From contig DASUUH010000086.1 of the NCBI GenBank assembly GCA_036374175.1, forward strand, positions 1-42,373: DNA of 42,373 nt, read 5' to 3'. Positions 33,260-42,050 of this stretch are shown piece after piece. The notes under the pieces are model-generated. The model was not told the DNA's origin and searched no databases. It saw only the letters and a list, made by a program, of their open reading frames with translations. The DNA comes from JASLBX01 sp036374175. GTDB lineage: Bacteria > Actinomycetota > Actinomycetes > Jiangellales > Jiangellaceae. Each line of letters begins with the position of its first letter. Position 1 is the first letter of the stretch. Position numbers and translations under genes: made by a program.

Positions 33260-34105
33260 TCACCGGCGGTGGCCGCCGAGCTGTTCTAACCTCGCGATCC
33301 GCTCGGCCGCCGGCGGGTGCGAGGAGAACAGGCGGGCCAGCCCGTGGGAGCGGAACGGATTGACGATCATCAGGTGGCTCGACGTCATCAACTCACGGGC
33401 GGGAGGGAGCGGCAACTGCCGAGTTCCGAGCTCAAGCTTGCGCAGCGCGCTCGCCAGCGCGAGCGGGTCGCCGGTGAGCCGCGCTCCGTCGGTGTCAGCC
33501 TGGAACTCGCGCGACCGGCTGATCGCCAGCTGAATCACCGACGCGGCCAGTGGGCCGAGCAGCATGAGCAGCAGCGCCGCTACCGGACCGGCCTCGTCAT
33601 CCTCGCCGCCGCGGACGAAGAACGCGAGGTTGGCTACGAACATGACGACGCTGGCCATCGCACCGGCCACAGACGAGGTGAGGATGTCGCGGTTGTAGAC
33701 ATGTGCGAGTTCGTGCCCCAGCACCGCCCGCAACTCGCGTTCGTCGAGGATCGTCAGGATGCCCTCCGTGCAGCACACGGCGGCATTGGCCGGATTCCGC
33801 CCGGTGGCGAACGCGTTGGGCGACGGGGTAGGGCTGACGTACAGCCGCGGCATGGGCCGGCGAGCTGCCGTGGACAGCTCGCGGACGATGCGGTACATCA
33901 TCGGCTGCTGCGCCTCACTGACCGGGTAGGCCCGCATCGAGCGCAACGCAATCGTGTCACTGTTGAAGTACGCGTAGCCGTTGGCCGCTAGCGCAATGAC
34001 CAGCGCGATCCACAGCCCTGTCGTCCCGAATAACCCACCGACGAACAAGATGATCGCGGACATCAGGCCGAGCAGCGCCGCGGTCTTCAGGCCGTTGTGG
34101 TGCAC
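33260..34105 (-). CDS. htpX: HtpX-type membrane zinc metalloprotease
   Basis: 281 aa from a GTG (34103-34105), the usual HtpX length and start (HHNGLKTAALLG); the longer frame overlaps nuoN and is rejected. Zinc site His131-Glu132-x-x-His135 (GHELAHVYNRD) with third ligand Glu200 (SREFQAD). Membrane segments lie near residues 8-25, 30-47, 145-165 and 175-195. Acts in quality control of membrane proteins. The gene lies 80 nt after nuoN; it may be read from the nuo transcript. Confidence 0.94.
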   Translation of the reverse strand: MHHNGLKTAALLGLMSAIILFVGGLFGTTGLWIALVIALAANGYAYFNSDTIALRSMRAYPVSEAQQPMMYRIVRELSTAARRPMPRLYVSPTPSPNAFATGRNPANAAVCCTEGILTILDERELRAVLGHELAHVYNRDILTSSVAGAMASVVMFVANLAFFVRGGEDDEAGPVAALLLMLLGPLAASVIQLAISRSREFQADTDGARLTGDPLALASALRKLELGTRQLPLPPARELMTSSHLMIVNPFRSHGLARLFSSHPPAAERIARLEQLGGHRR

Positions 34106-34185
34106 GTAGCAATCAACGTCCAAGGACGGATCACGCGTTCCCTCGACCAATGCGACGCAGGTCGATGCCGGCGATCGACGGCGGG

Positions 34186-35703
34186 TCAGCCGAGGATTCC
34201 GAAATTGGCCTCCGCCAGACCGAAGGCCAGCTGCGGCAGCACCGAGAACACCACACCGGCGGCCAAGGCCAGGCCGATGGCAATACCGGACGTCGCCGGC
34301 ACATCGTAGGTCGGTACAGCCTTTCGATCTGGCGCGGCCGAGAACATCAAGACGGTCCACCGCAGGTAGTAGACCAGCCCGATCACGGTATTGACCGCCA
34401 CTGCGAGGGCCAGCCAGCCCGCACCACCTGAGACGGCCGAGTCGATGATGACAACCTTGGCCCACAACCCGGCGACGCCGGGAGGCAACCCGGCGAGCGC
34501 GAGCAGCGAGAAACCCAGCACGACGGCGCTGGCCGGCTCGGTGTGGACCAGCCCCCGGTACTCCTCGAGCGTCGCTCCGGGACGGTGCCGCGACACCACG
34601 GCAACCACCCCGAACGCGGCCAGGTTGAGCGCCGCGTAGATGGCGAGGTAGGCGACGGTGGCCGACATCGCCTCACCCAGCTGGCCGCCAGTGGTCCCGG
34701 CCGAGGCCACCCCAAGCGGCACCAGCAGGTAACCGGCGTGCGCGACCGACGACCAGGCCAGCAGCCGAATCGCGGTGCGCTGCCGCAGCGCGGCCACGTT
34801 TCCGAGGGTCATGGTGAGCACTGCCAACACGCCCACTGCGGGACCCCACACGTGCGCGTAGCCCGGGAAGCCGTGGCTGACGACGAGTACCAGACCCACC
34901 AGGCCGGCCGCTTTGGACACCACGGCCAGGTATGTGGCCACCACGACCGGGGCTCCTGAGTAGGTGTCCGGTACCCAGAAATGGAACGGCACCGCACCGA
35001 CCTTGAAGGCCAGGCCGACCAGGGTCAGCAATACACCGGCTCCAGCCAGCGACGTCCGGCCAGCCGGATCATCGAGAGCCACCGCGATGCGGTCCAGATG
35101 CAACGCGCCGGTCGCACCGTAGACCAGCGAGACGCCGTAGATCATGACCGCGACGGAGACGACTGAGACGATGAAGAACGTGAGCGCGGCCTCGGCGTCC
35201 CGCCGGTCCCGGCGGCGCAGGCCCACCAGCGCGAACGCGGGCAGCGACACGACCTCCAACGCCACGATGATCGTCGCTAGGTCGCGGCCCGCGGCCAGCA
35301 CGAGCGCACCGGTGGCCGATGCGAGTACCAGGAACCCGGTCTCGCCGGCCGGCAGCCGCGTCTCAACGGCCCGCGTGTCGGCATTCGCCAGCAGCAGGAC
35401 GACAAGTGTGCCCACCAGCACGATGCCCTGGAACGCCAAGGTGAGCTGGTTGACGACGTACGAACAGGATGCGAAGCCGGCGTCGCCACCGCCCGTACAG
35501 AAGGTGGCTCGAGCGTCACCCCACAGCAGGCCGACGAACACCAGCGCGATAAGCACCCCGGCGACGCTCACGCCAGTCAGCACTCCCGGAGCCCGCTTCG
35601 CGGGCAGCCACAGATCGGCGAGCAACACCGCGAGTGCAGTGCCGGCGACCGCAAGCGCCGGGGCAACGGTCAGCCAGTCGACGGTCTGCGCCAGCCAGTT
35701 CAC
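34186..35703 (-). CDS. nuoN: NADH-quinone oxidoreductase subunit N
   Basis: Antiporter-like proton-channel subunit of complex I, 505 aa from a GTG that overlaps the nuoM stop (GTGA), so translation is coupled. Start VNWLAQTVDWLTVAPAL. Typical core: VGLAFKVGAVPFHFWVPDTY, SGAPVVVATYLAVVSKAAG, ALRQRTAIRLLAWSSVAHAG and LAGLPPGVAGLWAKV. Twelve to fourteen membrane helices. Last gene of the nuo operon; htpX follows. Confidence 0.95.
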   Translation of the reverse strand: MNWLAQTVDWLTVAPALAVAGTALAVLLADLWLPAKRAPGVLTGVSVAGVLIALVFVGLLWGDARATFCTGGGDAGFASCSYVVNQLTLAFQGIVLVGTLVVLLLANADTRAVETRLPAGETGFLVLASATGALVLAAGRDLATIIVALEVVSLPAFALVGLRRRDRRDAEAALTFFIVSVVSVAVMIYGVSLVYGATGALHLDRIAVALDDPAGRTSLAGAGVLLTLVGLAFKVGAVPFHFWVPDTYSGAPVVVATYLAVVSKAAGLVGLVLVVSHGFPGYAHVWGPAVGVLAVLTMTLGNVAALRQRTAIRLLAWSSVAHAGYLLVPLGVASAGTTGGQLGEAMSATVAYLAIYAALNLAAFGVVAVVSRHRPGATLEEYRGLVHTEPASAVVLGFSLLALAGLPPGVAGLWAKVVIIDSAVSGGAGWLALAVAVNTVIGLVYYLRWTVLMFSAAPDRKAVPTYDVPATSGIAIGLALAAGVVFSVLPQLAFGLAEANFGILG

Positions 35704-37211
35704 AGGCCCACTCCCTGCATCACGGGATCGACCAGGGTGAGCACGAGTCCAGGCCACAAGCCGAGCAACACGGTCAGCGCGATCAGCGGCCCCCACGAGG
35801 CGATCTCGTGCCTGGTGACATCACCCAGCACGGGTAGCCGAGGCCCGATCGAGTCTTCTCCCTGGCACACCCGCCGTACCGTCACCAGCAGGTACAACGC
35901 GGTGAGCACCGCGCCGATGACGGCGACGGTGAGCAGGACGAGGAAGTACGGGCGATCCAGCACGGCGGACGGACGGAACGCCCCCACGATGGCCAGTAGT
36001 TCACCCCAGAATCCGGCGAGGCCCGGCAGGCCGAGCGACGCGATCGCCGCGAACGTCACGAGCGCGCCCAACCTGGGCAGCCGCGCGTACATCCCACCGC
36101 CGAGCTCGTCGAACTCACTGGTGCCGTGCCGGTCCTTCACGGCTCCAGCGAGGAAGAACAGCAGGCCGGTGATGAGTCCATGAGCCAGGCCGGCGAAGAC
36201 CGAGCCGTTCAGGCCGGCCGGCGTCATCGTCGCCACTCCAAGCACGACGAAGCCCATGTGACCCACGCTCGAGTAGGCGACGAGCCGTTTGAGATCACGC
36301 TGAGCGAAACAGGCGAGCGCGCCGTACACGATGCCGACCGCGGCCAGCCCACCGAGTACCGGCGCGATCTGCCGGACACCGTCGGGTACCACCGGCACAG
36401 CGATCCGGACCAGCCCGTACGAGCCCATCTTCAGCAGCACGCCGGCCAGTAACACCGAACCGACGGTCGGTGCCTTCGCGTGCGCGTCCGGCAGCCACGT
36501 GTGCAGCGGCCACAACGGCACCTTGACCGCGAGCCCGCCGACGATCGCGATCGCGGCGAGCAACTGGACGTTGGCGGACAGCCCGTCACCGCCGCGGCGC
36601 GCCAGTTCCAGCATGTCGAAGGTGCCGGCCTGGGAACCCACGTACAGGAAACCGACCAGCATGATCGCCGAGCCGAGCAGGGTGTACAGGATGAACGTGT
36701 TGGCCGCCGCGACTCGGCCGGGCTGGTCCTTCGGTTCACCCCACCACGCGATGACGAACCACATCGGGATGAGCACGACCTCGAAGAACAGGAAGAACAG
36801 GACGAGGTCGAGGGCGAGGAAGGTGCCGATCATTCCGACTTCGAGCAGCAGCACCAGGGCGACGAAGGCGCGCAAGCGACCGCCGGGCGGTTTGATTCGC
36901 ACGGTGTAGAGCAGGCAGCTGAACACCAGCAACGCGGTCAACACGACGAACGGCAAAGACAACCCGTCCACGCCGAGCCGCCAGCTGAGCCCCAGCGTCG
37001 GAGCCCACTCAACGTCGGCCAGCAACTGGACGCGCCCGGCGTCGCCCCGGTCGAATACGACGACCACGGCAAGGACGACCAGCAAGGTAAGCGCCGAGGT
37101 GACCAATCCCACGGTGGGCGCCAGCCGCCGCCCTGTCGGTGCCGGCAGTAGGGCCAGAGTGATGCAGCCGGCCAGCGGCAGCGCGATCGCAAGGTGCAAC
37201 AGGGTGGTCAT
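35700..37211 (-). CDS. nuoM: NADH-quinone oxidoreductase subunit M
   Basis: Antiporter-like subunit of complex I, 503 aa from the ATG at 37209-37211, 4 nt after the nuoL stop. Core motifs: LVLFFLFFEVVLIPMWFVI with the channel Glu, KVPLWPLHTWLPDAHAKAPT with the channel Lys, GVLLKMGSYGLVRI, and RDLKRLVAYSSVGHMG. Overlaps nuoN by 4 nt. Confidence 0.96.
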   Translation of the reverse strand: MTTLLHLAIALPLAGCITLALLPAPTGRRLAPTVGLVTSALTLLVVLAVVVVFDRGDAGRVQLLADVEWAPTLGLSWRLGVDGLSLPFVVLTALLVFSCLLYTVRIKPPGGRLRAFVALVLLLEVGMIGTFLALDLVLFFLFFEVVLIPMWFVIAWWGEPKDQPGRVAAANTFILYTLLGSAIMLVGFLYVGSQAGTFDMLELARRGGDGLSANVQLLAAIAIVGGLAVKVPLWPLHTWLPDAHAKAPTVGSVLLAGVLLKMGSYGLVRIAVPVVPDGVRQIAPVLGGLAAVGIVYGALACFAQRDLKRLVAYSSVGHMGFVVLGVATMTPAGLNGSVFAGLAHGLITGLLFFLAGAVKDRHGTSEFDELGGGMYARLPRLGALVTFAAIASLGLPGLAGFWGELLAIVGAFRPSAVLDRPYFLVLLTVAVIGAVLTALYLLVTVRRVCQGEDSIGPRLPVLGDVTRHEIASWGPLIALTVLLGLWPGLVLTLVDPVMQGVGL

Positions 37212-37215
37212 CGAA

Positions 37216-39060
37216 TCAGCGCACCGCCACTCCGACGAGAGCCAGCACCACGACGGCCACCAGCACCGCGGTGACGTACTGCTGCACCTTGCCCCGCTGA
37301 GCCGCCTGGGGCACTGCGCCGAGCGCACGGACGACCCGGCCGGTCCCTGTCACATACGGATGGATCACGTAGCGGTCGCCCGCAACGACGAGCCGGGCCA
37401 ACGTGTACACCGGGCGCACGACGGTGGCCTCGTAGATGGCATCGACGTGCATGCCGTCGGCGAACACTGGCGCCGCCCGGCCGAGCGACGTTGCGGGGTC
37501 ACGTTGGGCCTCGCGCAGCCAGGTTGTATACGCGGCGTACACACCGCCGACCAGGAGCAGCAGGGACAGGATCGCCGTAATCCAGTGCAACTGCACACCG
37601 TCCGGCCGTACCCCTCGGTCGAGCGCGCCTGGCAGCCAGAACCCGAGCACGCCGAGGCCGATGGTGGCCGCCGACAATCCGTACAGCGGCAGCCGCATGG
37701 CCGGCGGTGGTTCGTGCGCCCCGGCTTCGGACGGCCGCCCGTGGAACGCCAGCAGCCAGGCTCGGGTCGCGTAGGCGGCGGTGAGCAACACGGTCAGAAG
37801 GCCCGCGATCAACACGAGCCAGGCGGCCCAGCCGGGCAGCGGTCCGCCGTGCACAGCGGCGTCCTCGGCCGCCGACAGAACTGATTCCTTCGAGAAGAAC
37901 CCGGCCAGGGGCGGGACGCCGACCAGTGCGGCCAGCCCGATCGTCATGATCCAGTAGGTACGCCGCAGCTCCGTTCGCAGGCCGCCCATCCGGGACAGCA
38001 ACGTCGTACCGATGGCGTGGGCGATGGCACCGGCCGCCAGGAAGAGCAACGCTTTGAACGCGGCGTGGCTGATCAGGTGGAACAGACCGGCAGAGTAGCC
38101 CCCGACCGCCAGCCCGCCGAGCATGTAGGCGAGTTGGCTGGTGGTCGACCACGCCAGAACCCGTTTGAGGTCGTCCTGGGCAAGAGCGGACAGCGCGGCG
38201 AACACCATCGTCACCGCGGCCATGACAGCAAGCACGGCCATCGCCACCGGTGCCAGCAGGTAGGCGTCGTACAGGCGGCCCACCAGGAAGACCCCGGCGG
38301 CAACCATCGTCGCGGCGTGTATGAGCGCCGAGATCGGCGTCGGGCCGGCCATCGCATCCGGCAACCACACATGCAGGGGCACCTGAGCCGACTTGCCGGC
38401 AACGCCGCACAGTACGAGTACCAGAGCCACCGTCAGCGTCGTGGACGGTTCCACGTTCGTCGCGATGACCGATACCTGGAACGAACCGGCAAGATCTGCC
38501 AGCACCAAGAACCCGATCAACAAACCCATGTCGCCGAGGTGGGTCACGACGAACGCCTTGACAGCGGCCGCCCGCGCCTCGGGCAGCTCCCAGTGGTGCC
38601 CGATGAGAAGTGCCGAGCAGATGCCCATGATCTCCCAGCCGACGAGCAGGACGATCAGATCGTCGGACAGGACGACGAGCAGCATGGCTGCAGTGAAGAG
38701 TGAAACAAGCGCGGCGTACGACCCGTACCTGGGGTCACGGCTCATGTACGACGTCGAGTAGACCTGGACGGCGAACGCGACGGCGGCCACCATGACAGCA
38801 AGCGTGAGGCTGAGCGGATCCGCCCTGGTGGCGATCACGATAGGAACCCATCCGGTCGGAATGGTCCCCCAGGTGGTGATCTCGATGTCGCCGCCCCAGA
38901 CTGTGATACCGACGACTATCGCGAGCACCAGCGCGAGACCGGTCCCGCCGACGGCGATGCGCTGAGCGATCAGCCGTTGCTTTCCGTAGATCAGACCCGC
39001 GGCGGACGCGGCGAACGGCAGGGCGACGATCAGCGCAGTTCCGGCACCGACGAAGCTCAT
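37216..39060 (-). CDS. nuoL: NADH-quinone oxidoreductase subunit L
   Basis: Distal antiporter-like subunit of complex I with the lateral helix, 614 aa from the ATG at 39058-39060 (AAGGGGG and AGGA upstream); longer frame rejected. Motifs: SDDLIVLLVGWEIMGICS, KSAQVPLHVWLPDAMAGPTP, SALIHAATMVAAGVFLVGR, DDLKRVLAWSTTSQLAYM, GVPPLAGFFSKESVL. The C-terminal region ends with the last anchor helix (VTAVLVAVVVLALVGVAV). Sits 61 nt after nuoK and 4 nt before nuoM. Confidence 0.96.
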   Translation of the reverse strand: MSFVGAGTALIVALPFAASAAGLIYGKQRLIAQRIAVGGTGLALVLAIVVGITVWGGDIEITTWGTIPTGWVPIVIATRADPLSLTLAVMVAAVAFAVQVYSTSYMSRDPRYGSYAALVSLFTAAMLLVVLSDDLIVLLVGWEIMGICSALLIGHHWELPEARAAAVKAFVVTHLGDMGLLIGFLVLADLAGSFQVSVIATNVEPSTTLTVALVLVLCGVAGKSAQVPLHVWLPDAMAGPTPISALIHAATMVAAGVFLVGRLYDAYLLAPVAMAVLAVMAAVTMVFAALSALAQDDLKRVLAWSTTSQLAYMLGGLAVGGYSAGLFHLISHAAFKALLFLAAGAIAHAIGTTLLSRMGGLRTELRRTYWIMTIGLAALVGVPPLAGFFSKESVLSAAEDAAVHGGPLPGWAAWLVLIAGLLTVLLTAAYATRAWLLAFHGRPSEAGAHEPPPAMRLPLYGLSAATIGLGVLGFWLPGALDRGVRPDGVQLHWITAILSLLLLVGGVYAAYTTWLREAQRDPATSLGRAAPVFADGMHVDAIYEATVVRPVYTLARLVVAGDRYVIHPYVTGTGRVVRALGAVPQAAQRGKVQQYVTAVLVAVVVLALVGVAVR

Positions 39061-39121
39061 TCCTGGGCCCCCTTGCGGACCGGGCCAGAGTTCGCGGAGA
39101 GAGCGGTTTCGTGCGGCGCGC

Positions 39122-39559
39122 TCATGCCGTGGCTCCGCGAGGCTCGGCGACCGCAGGTACTTTGTTGTTGACTTCGTCGGCGTCGGCGTCCTCGGCGTCG
39201 GCGTCCGTGACGTCGGGCTCCTTGACGTCGGAGGCGGGCTCGGGGAGGTCGGTGCGCTCGTCGAGGACGCCGAGGTCGTCGAGGTCCGAGCTGCCACGGG
39301 CCCGGAAGACGAGCAGGATGATCGCTAGCCCAATACCGATCTCCGCGGCCGCGATGGTGATGACGAACAGGGTCAGCACCTGACCGCCGTGCAGCGCGTC
39401 GGCCCACCACGCGTCGAACGCGACCAGGTTGATGTTCGCGGCGTTCAGCATCAGTTCGACCGAGACCAGTACGAGTACGGCGTTGCGCCGGGCCAGAACG
39501 CCGAACACCCCGATCGAGAACAGCAAAGCGGACACGGCGAGCGGGTAGGCCAAGCTCAT
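39122..39559 (-). CDS. nuoK: NADH-quinone oxidoreductase subunit K with acidic C-terminal tail
   Basis: Small membrane subunit of complex I. Residues 1-90 are ordinary NuoK: three helices with SVELMLNAANINLVAF (the conserved channel Glu in helix 2) and ITIAAAEIGIGLAIILLVFR (Glu in helix 3). The product is 145 aa instead of about 100: residues 91-145 form an Asp/Glu-rich, probably disordered tail (DVKEPDVTDADAEDADADEV). ATG overlaps the nuoJ stop (ATGA). See findings for the tail. Confidence 0.95.
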   Translation of the reverse strand: MSLAYPLAVSALLFSIGVFGVLARRNAVLVLVSVELMLNAANINLVAFDAWWADALHGGQVLTLFVITIAAAEIGIGLAIILLVFRARGSSDLDDLGVLDERTDLPEPASDVKEPDVTDADAEDADADEVNNKVPAVAEPRGATA

Positions 39560-40164
39560 CGGCCGCCTCCGTCGGTTGCCGCATCTTGGTGACCTGTCCG
39601 GTTCTCGGCCGGCGCTGCCCCAGGTGGTCGAGCTGTCCGGCCGGACAAGTCCGAATGTTGGGGGGTCGGCAGCCGTCTCGTCAGCGCGATGGCCCCGATC
39701 AGCGCAGCGAGCAGCAGCACGGACAACGCCTCGAACGGCAGCACCCAGCCGGTGAACAGCGCCCCTCCCATCTCGGCGGCTGTGCCGATGGAAGCTGCGT
39801 CCAGGTCGATGCGCTCACCGCCCAGGGTGCCGAGCAACGTGCCGAGCAGAACGGCCGCAGTGGCAGCGGCGACCACGCCGGCGACGATGAGCCGCCCCCG
39901 CGGCGCGCCGGGCGCAGGCCCGGCGGGCGCCCGGGTCAACATGAGCGCGAACAGTACCAACACGACGACCGCGCCAACGTAGATCAGTACCTGAATCCAC
40001 ACCAGCAACTCAGCAGTCAGCAGCAAGAAGCAGCCGGCCACCGCTGCCAGGCTCACCGCCAGCCAGAGCGCCGCATGCACTACTCGGGCGGTCGTGACGG
40101 CCAGCGCGCCCGCCCCGAGGGCGAGCGCACCAAGCAGCACAAAGGCCAATTCGACCAGGCTCAC
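39556..40164 (-). CDS. nuoJ: NADH-quinone oxidoreductase subunit J
   Basis: Membrane subunit of complex I, 202 aa with five helices. Start GTG overlaps the nuoI stop (GTGA). Family features: VVHAALWLAVSLAAVAGCFL, LLVWIQVLIYVGAVVVLVLF with the pi-bulge helix region, and VLPFEALSVLLLAALIGAIA. A hydrophilic tail (about 35 residues, GGGR end) follows the last helix. Its codons contain the palindrome TGTCCGGCCGGACA (39634-39647). Confidence 0.94.
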   Translation of the reverse strand: MSLVELAFVLLGALALGAGALAVTTARVVHAALWLAVSLAAVAGCFLLLTAELLVWIQVLIYVGAVVVLVLFALMLTRAPAGPAPGAPRGRLIVAGVVAAATAAVLLGTLLGTLGGERIDLDAASIGTAAEMGGALFTGWVLPFEALSVLLLAALIGAIALTRRLPTPQHSDLSGRTARPPGAAPAENRTGHQDAATDGGGR

Positions 40165-40703
40165 CCGCTCGCCTCACCTTCGGCGGCGGCCTTGCGGGCA
40201 AGTTCGACCTCTTTGGGTTCGGCAGCTCTCCCGTCGAGTGCGGGTGGCGGCGGGACGGTGGCCATCCACTGGTTCAGCCGCTCCTTCTCGTGCACCATGT
40301 CGCGGATGTCGAGCTCGGCGTACTCGAACTCCGGCGACCAGTGCAGTGCGTCGAATGGGCACACCTCAATGCAGATACCGCAGTACATGCACAGCGAGAA
40401 GTCGATCGCGAACCGGTCCAGAACATTGCGGCTGCGCGGGCGCCCACCCTCGCGGGCCGGCGGCATTTCTTCCTTGTGCGAGTCGATGTAGATGCACCAG
40501 TCCGGACACTCGCGTGCGCACAACATGCATACCGTGCAGTTCTCTTCGGTCAGCGCGATGACGCCGCGGCTTCGTGGCGGCAGGTCGGGCAGCACGTCGG
40601 GGTACTGGGCAGTGACCGCCCGCCGGGTCATCCGGCGGAACGTCGTCGCCAGCCCTTGCGCGAGGCCACGTCCGAGACCGATCCGAGTCGGCATGAGTCC
40701 CAT
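40161..40703 (-). CDS. nuoI: NADH-quinone oxidoreductase subunit I
   Basis: Peripheral 2x[4Fe-4S] subunit passing electrons to N2, 180 aa. Cluster N6a/N6b ligands: Cys56-59-62-66 (CTVCMLCARECP) and Cys105-108-111-115 (CMYCGICIEVCP). N-terminal helices lie on the membrane; the C-terminus carries a basic/acidic tail common in actinobacteria. Start uncertain: the ATG at 40701-40703 and one 9 nt later are both possible and neither has a strong ribosome site. Normally it follows nuoH directly; here two unrelated genes intervene. Confidence 0.95.
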   Translation of the reverse strand: MGLMPTRIGLGRGLAQGLATTFRRMTRRAVTAQYPDVLPDLPPRSRGVIALTEENCTVCMLCARECPDWCIYIDSHKEEMPPAREGGRPRSRNVLDRFAIDFSLCMYCGICIEVCPFDALHWSPEFEYAELDIRDMVHEKERLNQWMATVPPPPALDGRAAEPKEVELARKAAAEGEASG

Positions 40704-40792
40704 CTTGGCCCGAATACCGCGCGGAGACGAGCCTCCACGCCCGCCATTATCTGATCAGGGCGGATCACAACGCTTTGCGCGCCGCGGCGGAG

Positions 40793-41068
40793 TCAGCTCG
40801 TGGCCAGAAAGATGATGATCGCGAGAGTGATTCCCACCGCCGCGCTGATGCCGATGACAAGCGGTGCCGGCACGTCCCAGGTCGCCCGAGCGCGCCGGTG
40901 AGCACGCCGCGACCTGCGCCGCCGAGTCTTCGGCGGGAGCGGCTCGTCGATCTCGGACCAGATAGCGTGGAGCCCCAGCAGGCTCGTGTCGTCCGGCGAC
41001 GATTTCGGGCGCCCGTCGGGGAGATGGCCCGGATCACCGACAGGCGAGGGGTCCTGTCGATCGCCCAT
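40793..41068 (-). CDS. Small tail-anchored membrane protein of unknown function
   Basis: 91 aa, ATG start with a strong ribosome site (AAGGAGGT). The first ~60 residues are hydrophilic and very basic in one block (PPKTRRRRSRRAHRRARATW), followed by a single C-terminal membrane helix (LVIGISAAVGITLAIIIFLA). Family unknown. It sits in the middle of the nuo operon, 89 nt before nuoI, on the same strand. Confidence 0.7.
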   Translation of the reverse strand: MGDRQDPSPVGDPGHLPDGRPKSSPDDTSLLGLHAIWSEIDEPLPPKTRRRRSRRAHRRARATWDVPAPLVIGISAAVGITLAIIIFLATS

Positions 41069-41135
41069 AACAAGCGACCTCCTTGCGGTGATACGAACCT
41101 ACGAGGTTACCGGCTCAGCAGACCGGCGGGCCAAC

Positions 41136-41149
41136 GCCGGGGCCCCGGC
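41136..41149 (-). terminator. GC-rich palindrome after the coiled-coil gene
   Basis: Perfect 14-nt palindrome GCCGGGGCCCCGGC directly after the stop codon of the coiled-coil gene. It could form a short hairpin but has no T-run, so it may only slow or stabilise the nuo transcript. Confidence 0.4.
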
Positions 41150-42016
41150 TTAGTCGGCTAGCACCCCGCGGGCTCGGCTGACCGCGGGAGCCAGCGCATC
41201 CTCGGCGGCCGCGCAGGTGGTCGCCGCGTCGCGGGCCTGGCGGGCGAGTTGGCCGCGGCCGATCTGTTCCACGTTTTCGGCCAGCTGGGCAACAGCGCGG
41301 GCGCAGGCGTCGACAGGATCAACCGAACCCATGACGGCAGACGCCAGCGCCTCGCTCTGGCCCTGTGCCTTGGCGAGCGACTCGGATACCGTGCGCAGTT
41401 GCTCGGCGGCAGCCGCGAGTTCGTCGTCGGCGTCGGCGGAATCAGCAACCGTTGTATCCAGCTGCTCCTGAAGCTTGCGGGCCTCTGCTTCGGCGTCTAC
41501 GACGCGCACCTGGGCATCGCGCAGCGCTTGTTCAGTCTCGGCCAGCCGCGTAGTCACTTGCGCCAGCTGAGCACCGAGATCTCCGGAAGCCGCGGTCGGC
41601 CCAACCACACTGCGCGCCGAATCGAGTTGGAGCCAGAAGTACACCGCGAAACCTACGGCCACAACCAGTGCCGCACCGAGCGCCATCGTGGCCAGCCGCC
41701 GCAGGTCGCGTGGCCGGGCATGACGGCGCTGAGCGCGATCCGCCACTGCCGAAGCGACACCGGCCGAGGCGGGTTCGGGGGTCGGCGAGTCGAGTGGGGC
41801 AGGTTGCAGTGTGCTGGGGTCTAGCGAGGTGGGATCTTGCGGGGTGGGGTCTAGCGAGCTGGGAGCCTGCGGGTCGGGCTGCGGGCGGATGGCCTTGCCA
41901 CCGGCCTCCATCTGCGCGAGTTCACCATCGGCGGCCTCGGCGCCCCCGTCGTCCTCGGGTAGTGACCACTCCTCGGTGTCGACGTCGATTACGCCGGCTT
42001 CGGGCTCCTGACTCAT
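41150..42016 (-). CDS. Single-pass membrane protein with periplasmic coiled coil
   Basis: 288 aa from the ATG at 42014-42016 (AAGGGG upstream; a GTG one codon earlier is also open). Architecture: acidic, Pro-rich cytosolic part with repeats (SLDPTPQDPTSLDPSTLQP, about 54-72), a basic stretch (AQRRHARPRDLRR), one membrane helix (LATMALGAALVVAVGFAVYF, about 108-127), then a predicted coiled coil (about 145-235, heptad-like ETEQALRDAQVRVVDAEAEA) and a final domain with two cysteines (ACARAV, TTCAAAE). Function unknown. It lies 34 nt after nuoH in the nuo operon. Confidence 0.75.
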   Translation of the reverse strand: MSQEPEAGVIDVDTEEWSLPEDDGGAEAADGELAQMEAGGKAIRPQPDPQAPSSLDPTPQDPTSLDPSTLQPAPLDSPTPEPASAGVASAVADRAQRRHARPRDLRRLATMALGAALVVAVGFAVYFWLQLDSARSVVGPTAASGDLGAQLAQVTTRLAETEQALRDAQVRVVDAEAEARKLQEQLDTTVADSADADDELAAAAEQLRTVSESLAKAQGQSEALASAVMGSVDPVDACARAVAQLAENVEQIGRGQLARQARDAATTCAAAEDALAPAVSRARGVLAD

Positions 42017-42050
42017 CACGCCCCTTCAGTGCAGCGACAGCGGGGCTACT

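Noticed and set aside
34106..34465. A 120-codon N-terminal extension of HtpX
   Set aside because: It overlaps nuoN and is not HtpX-like; the GTG at 34105 gives the standard protein.
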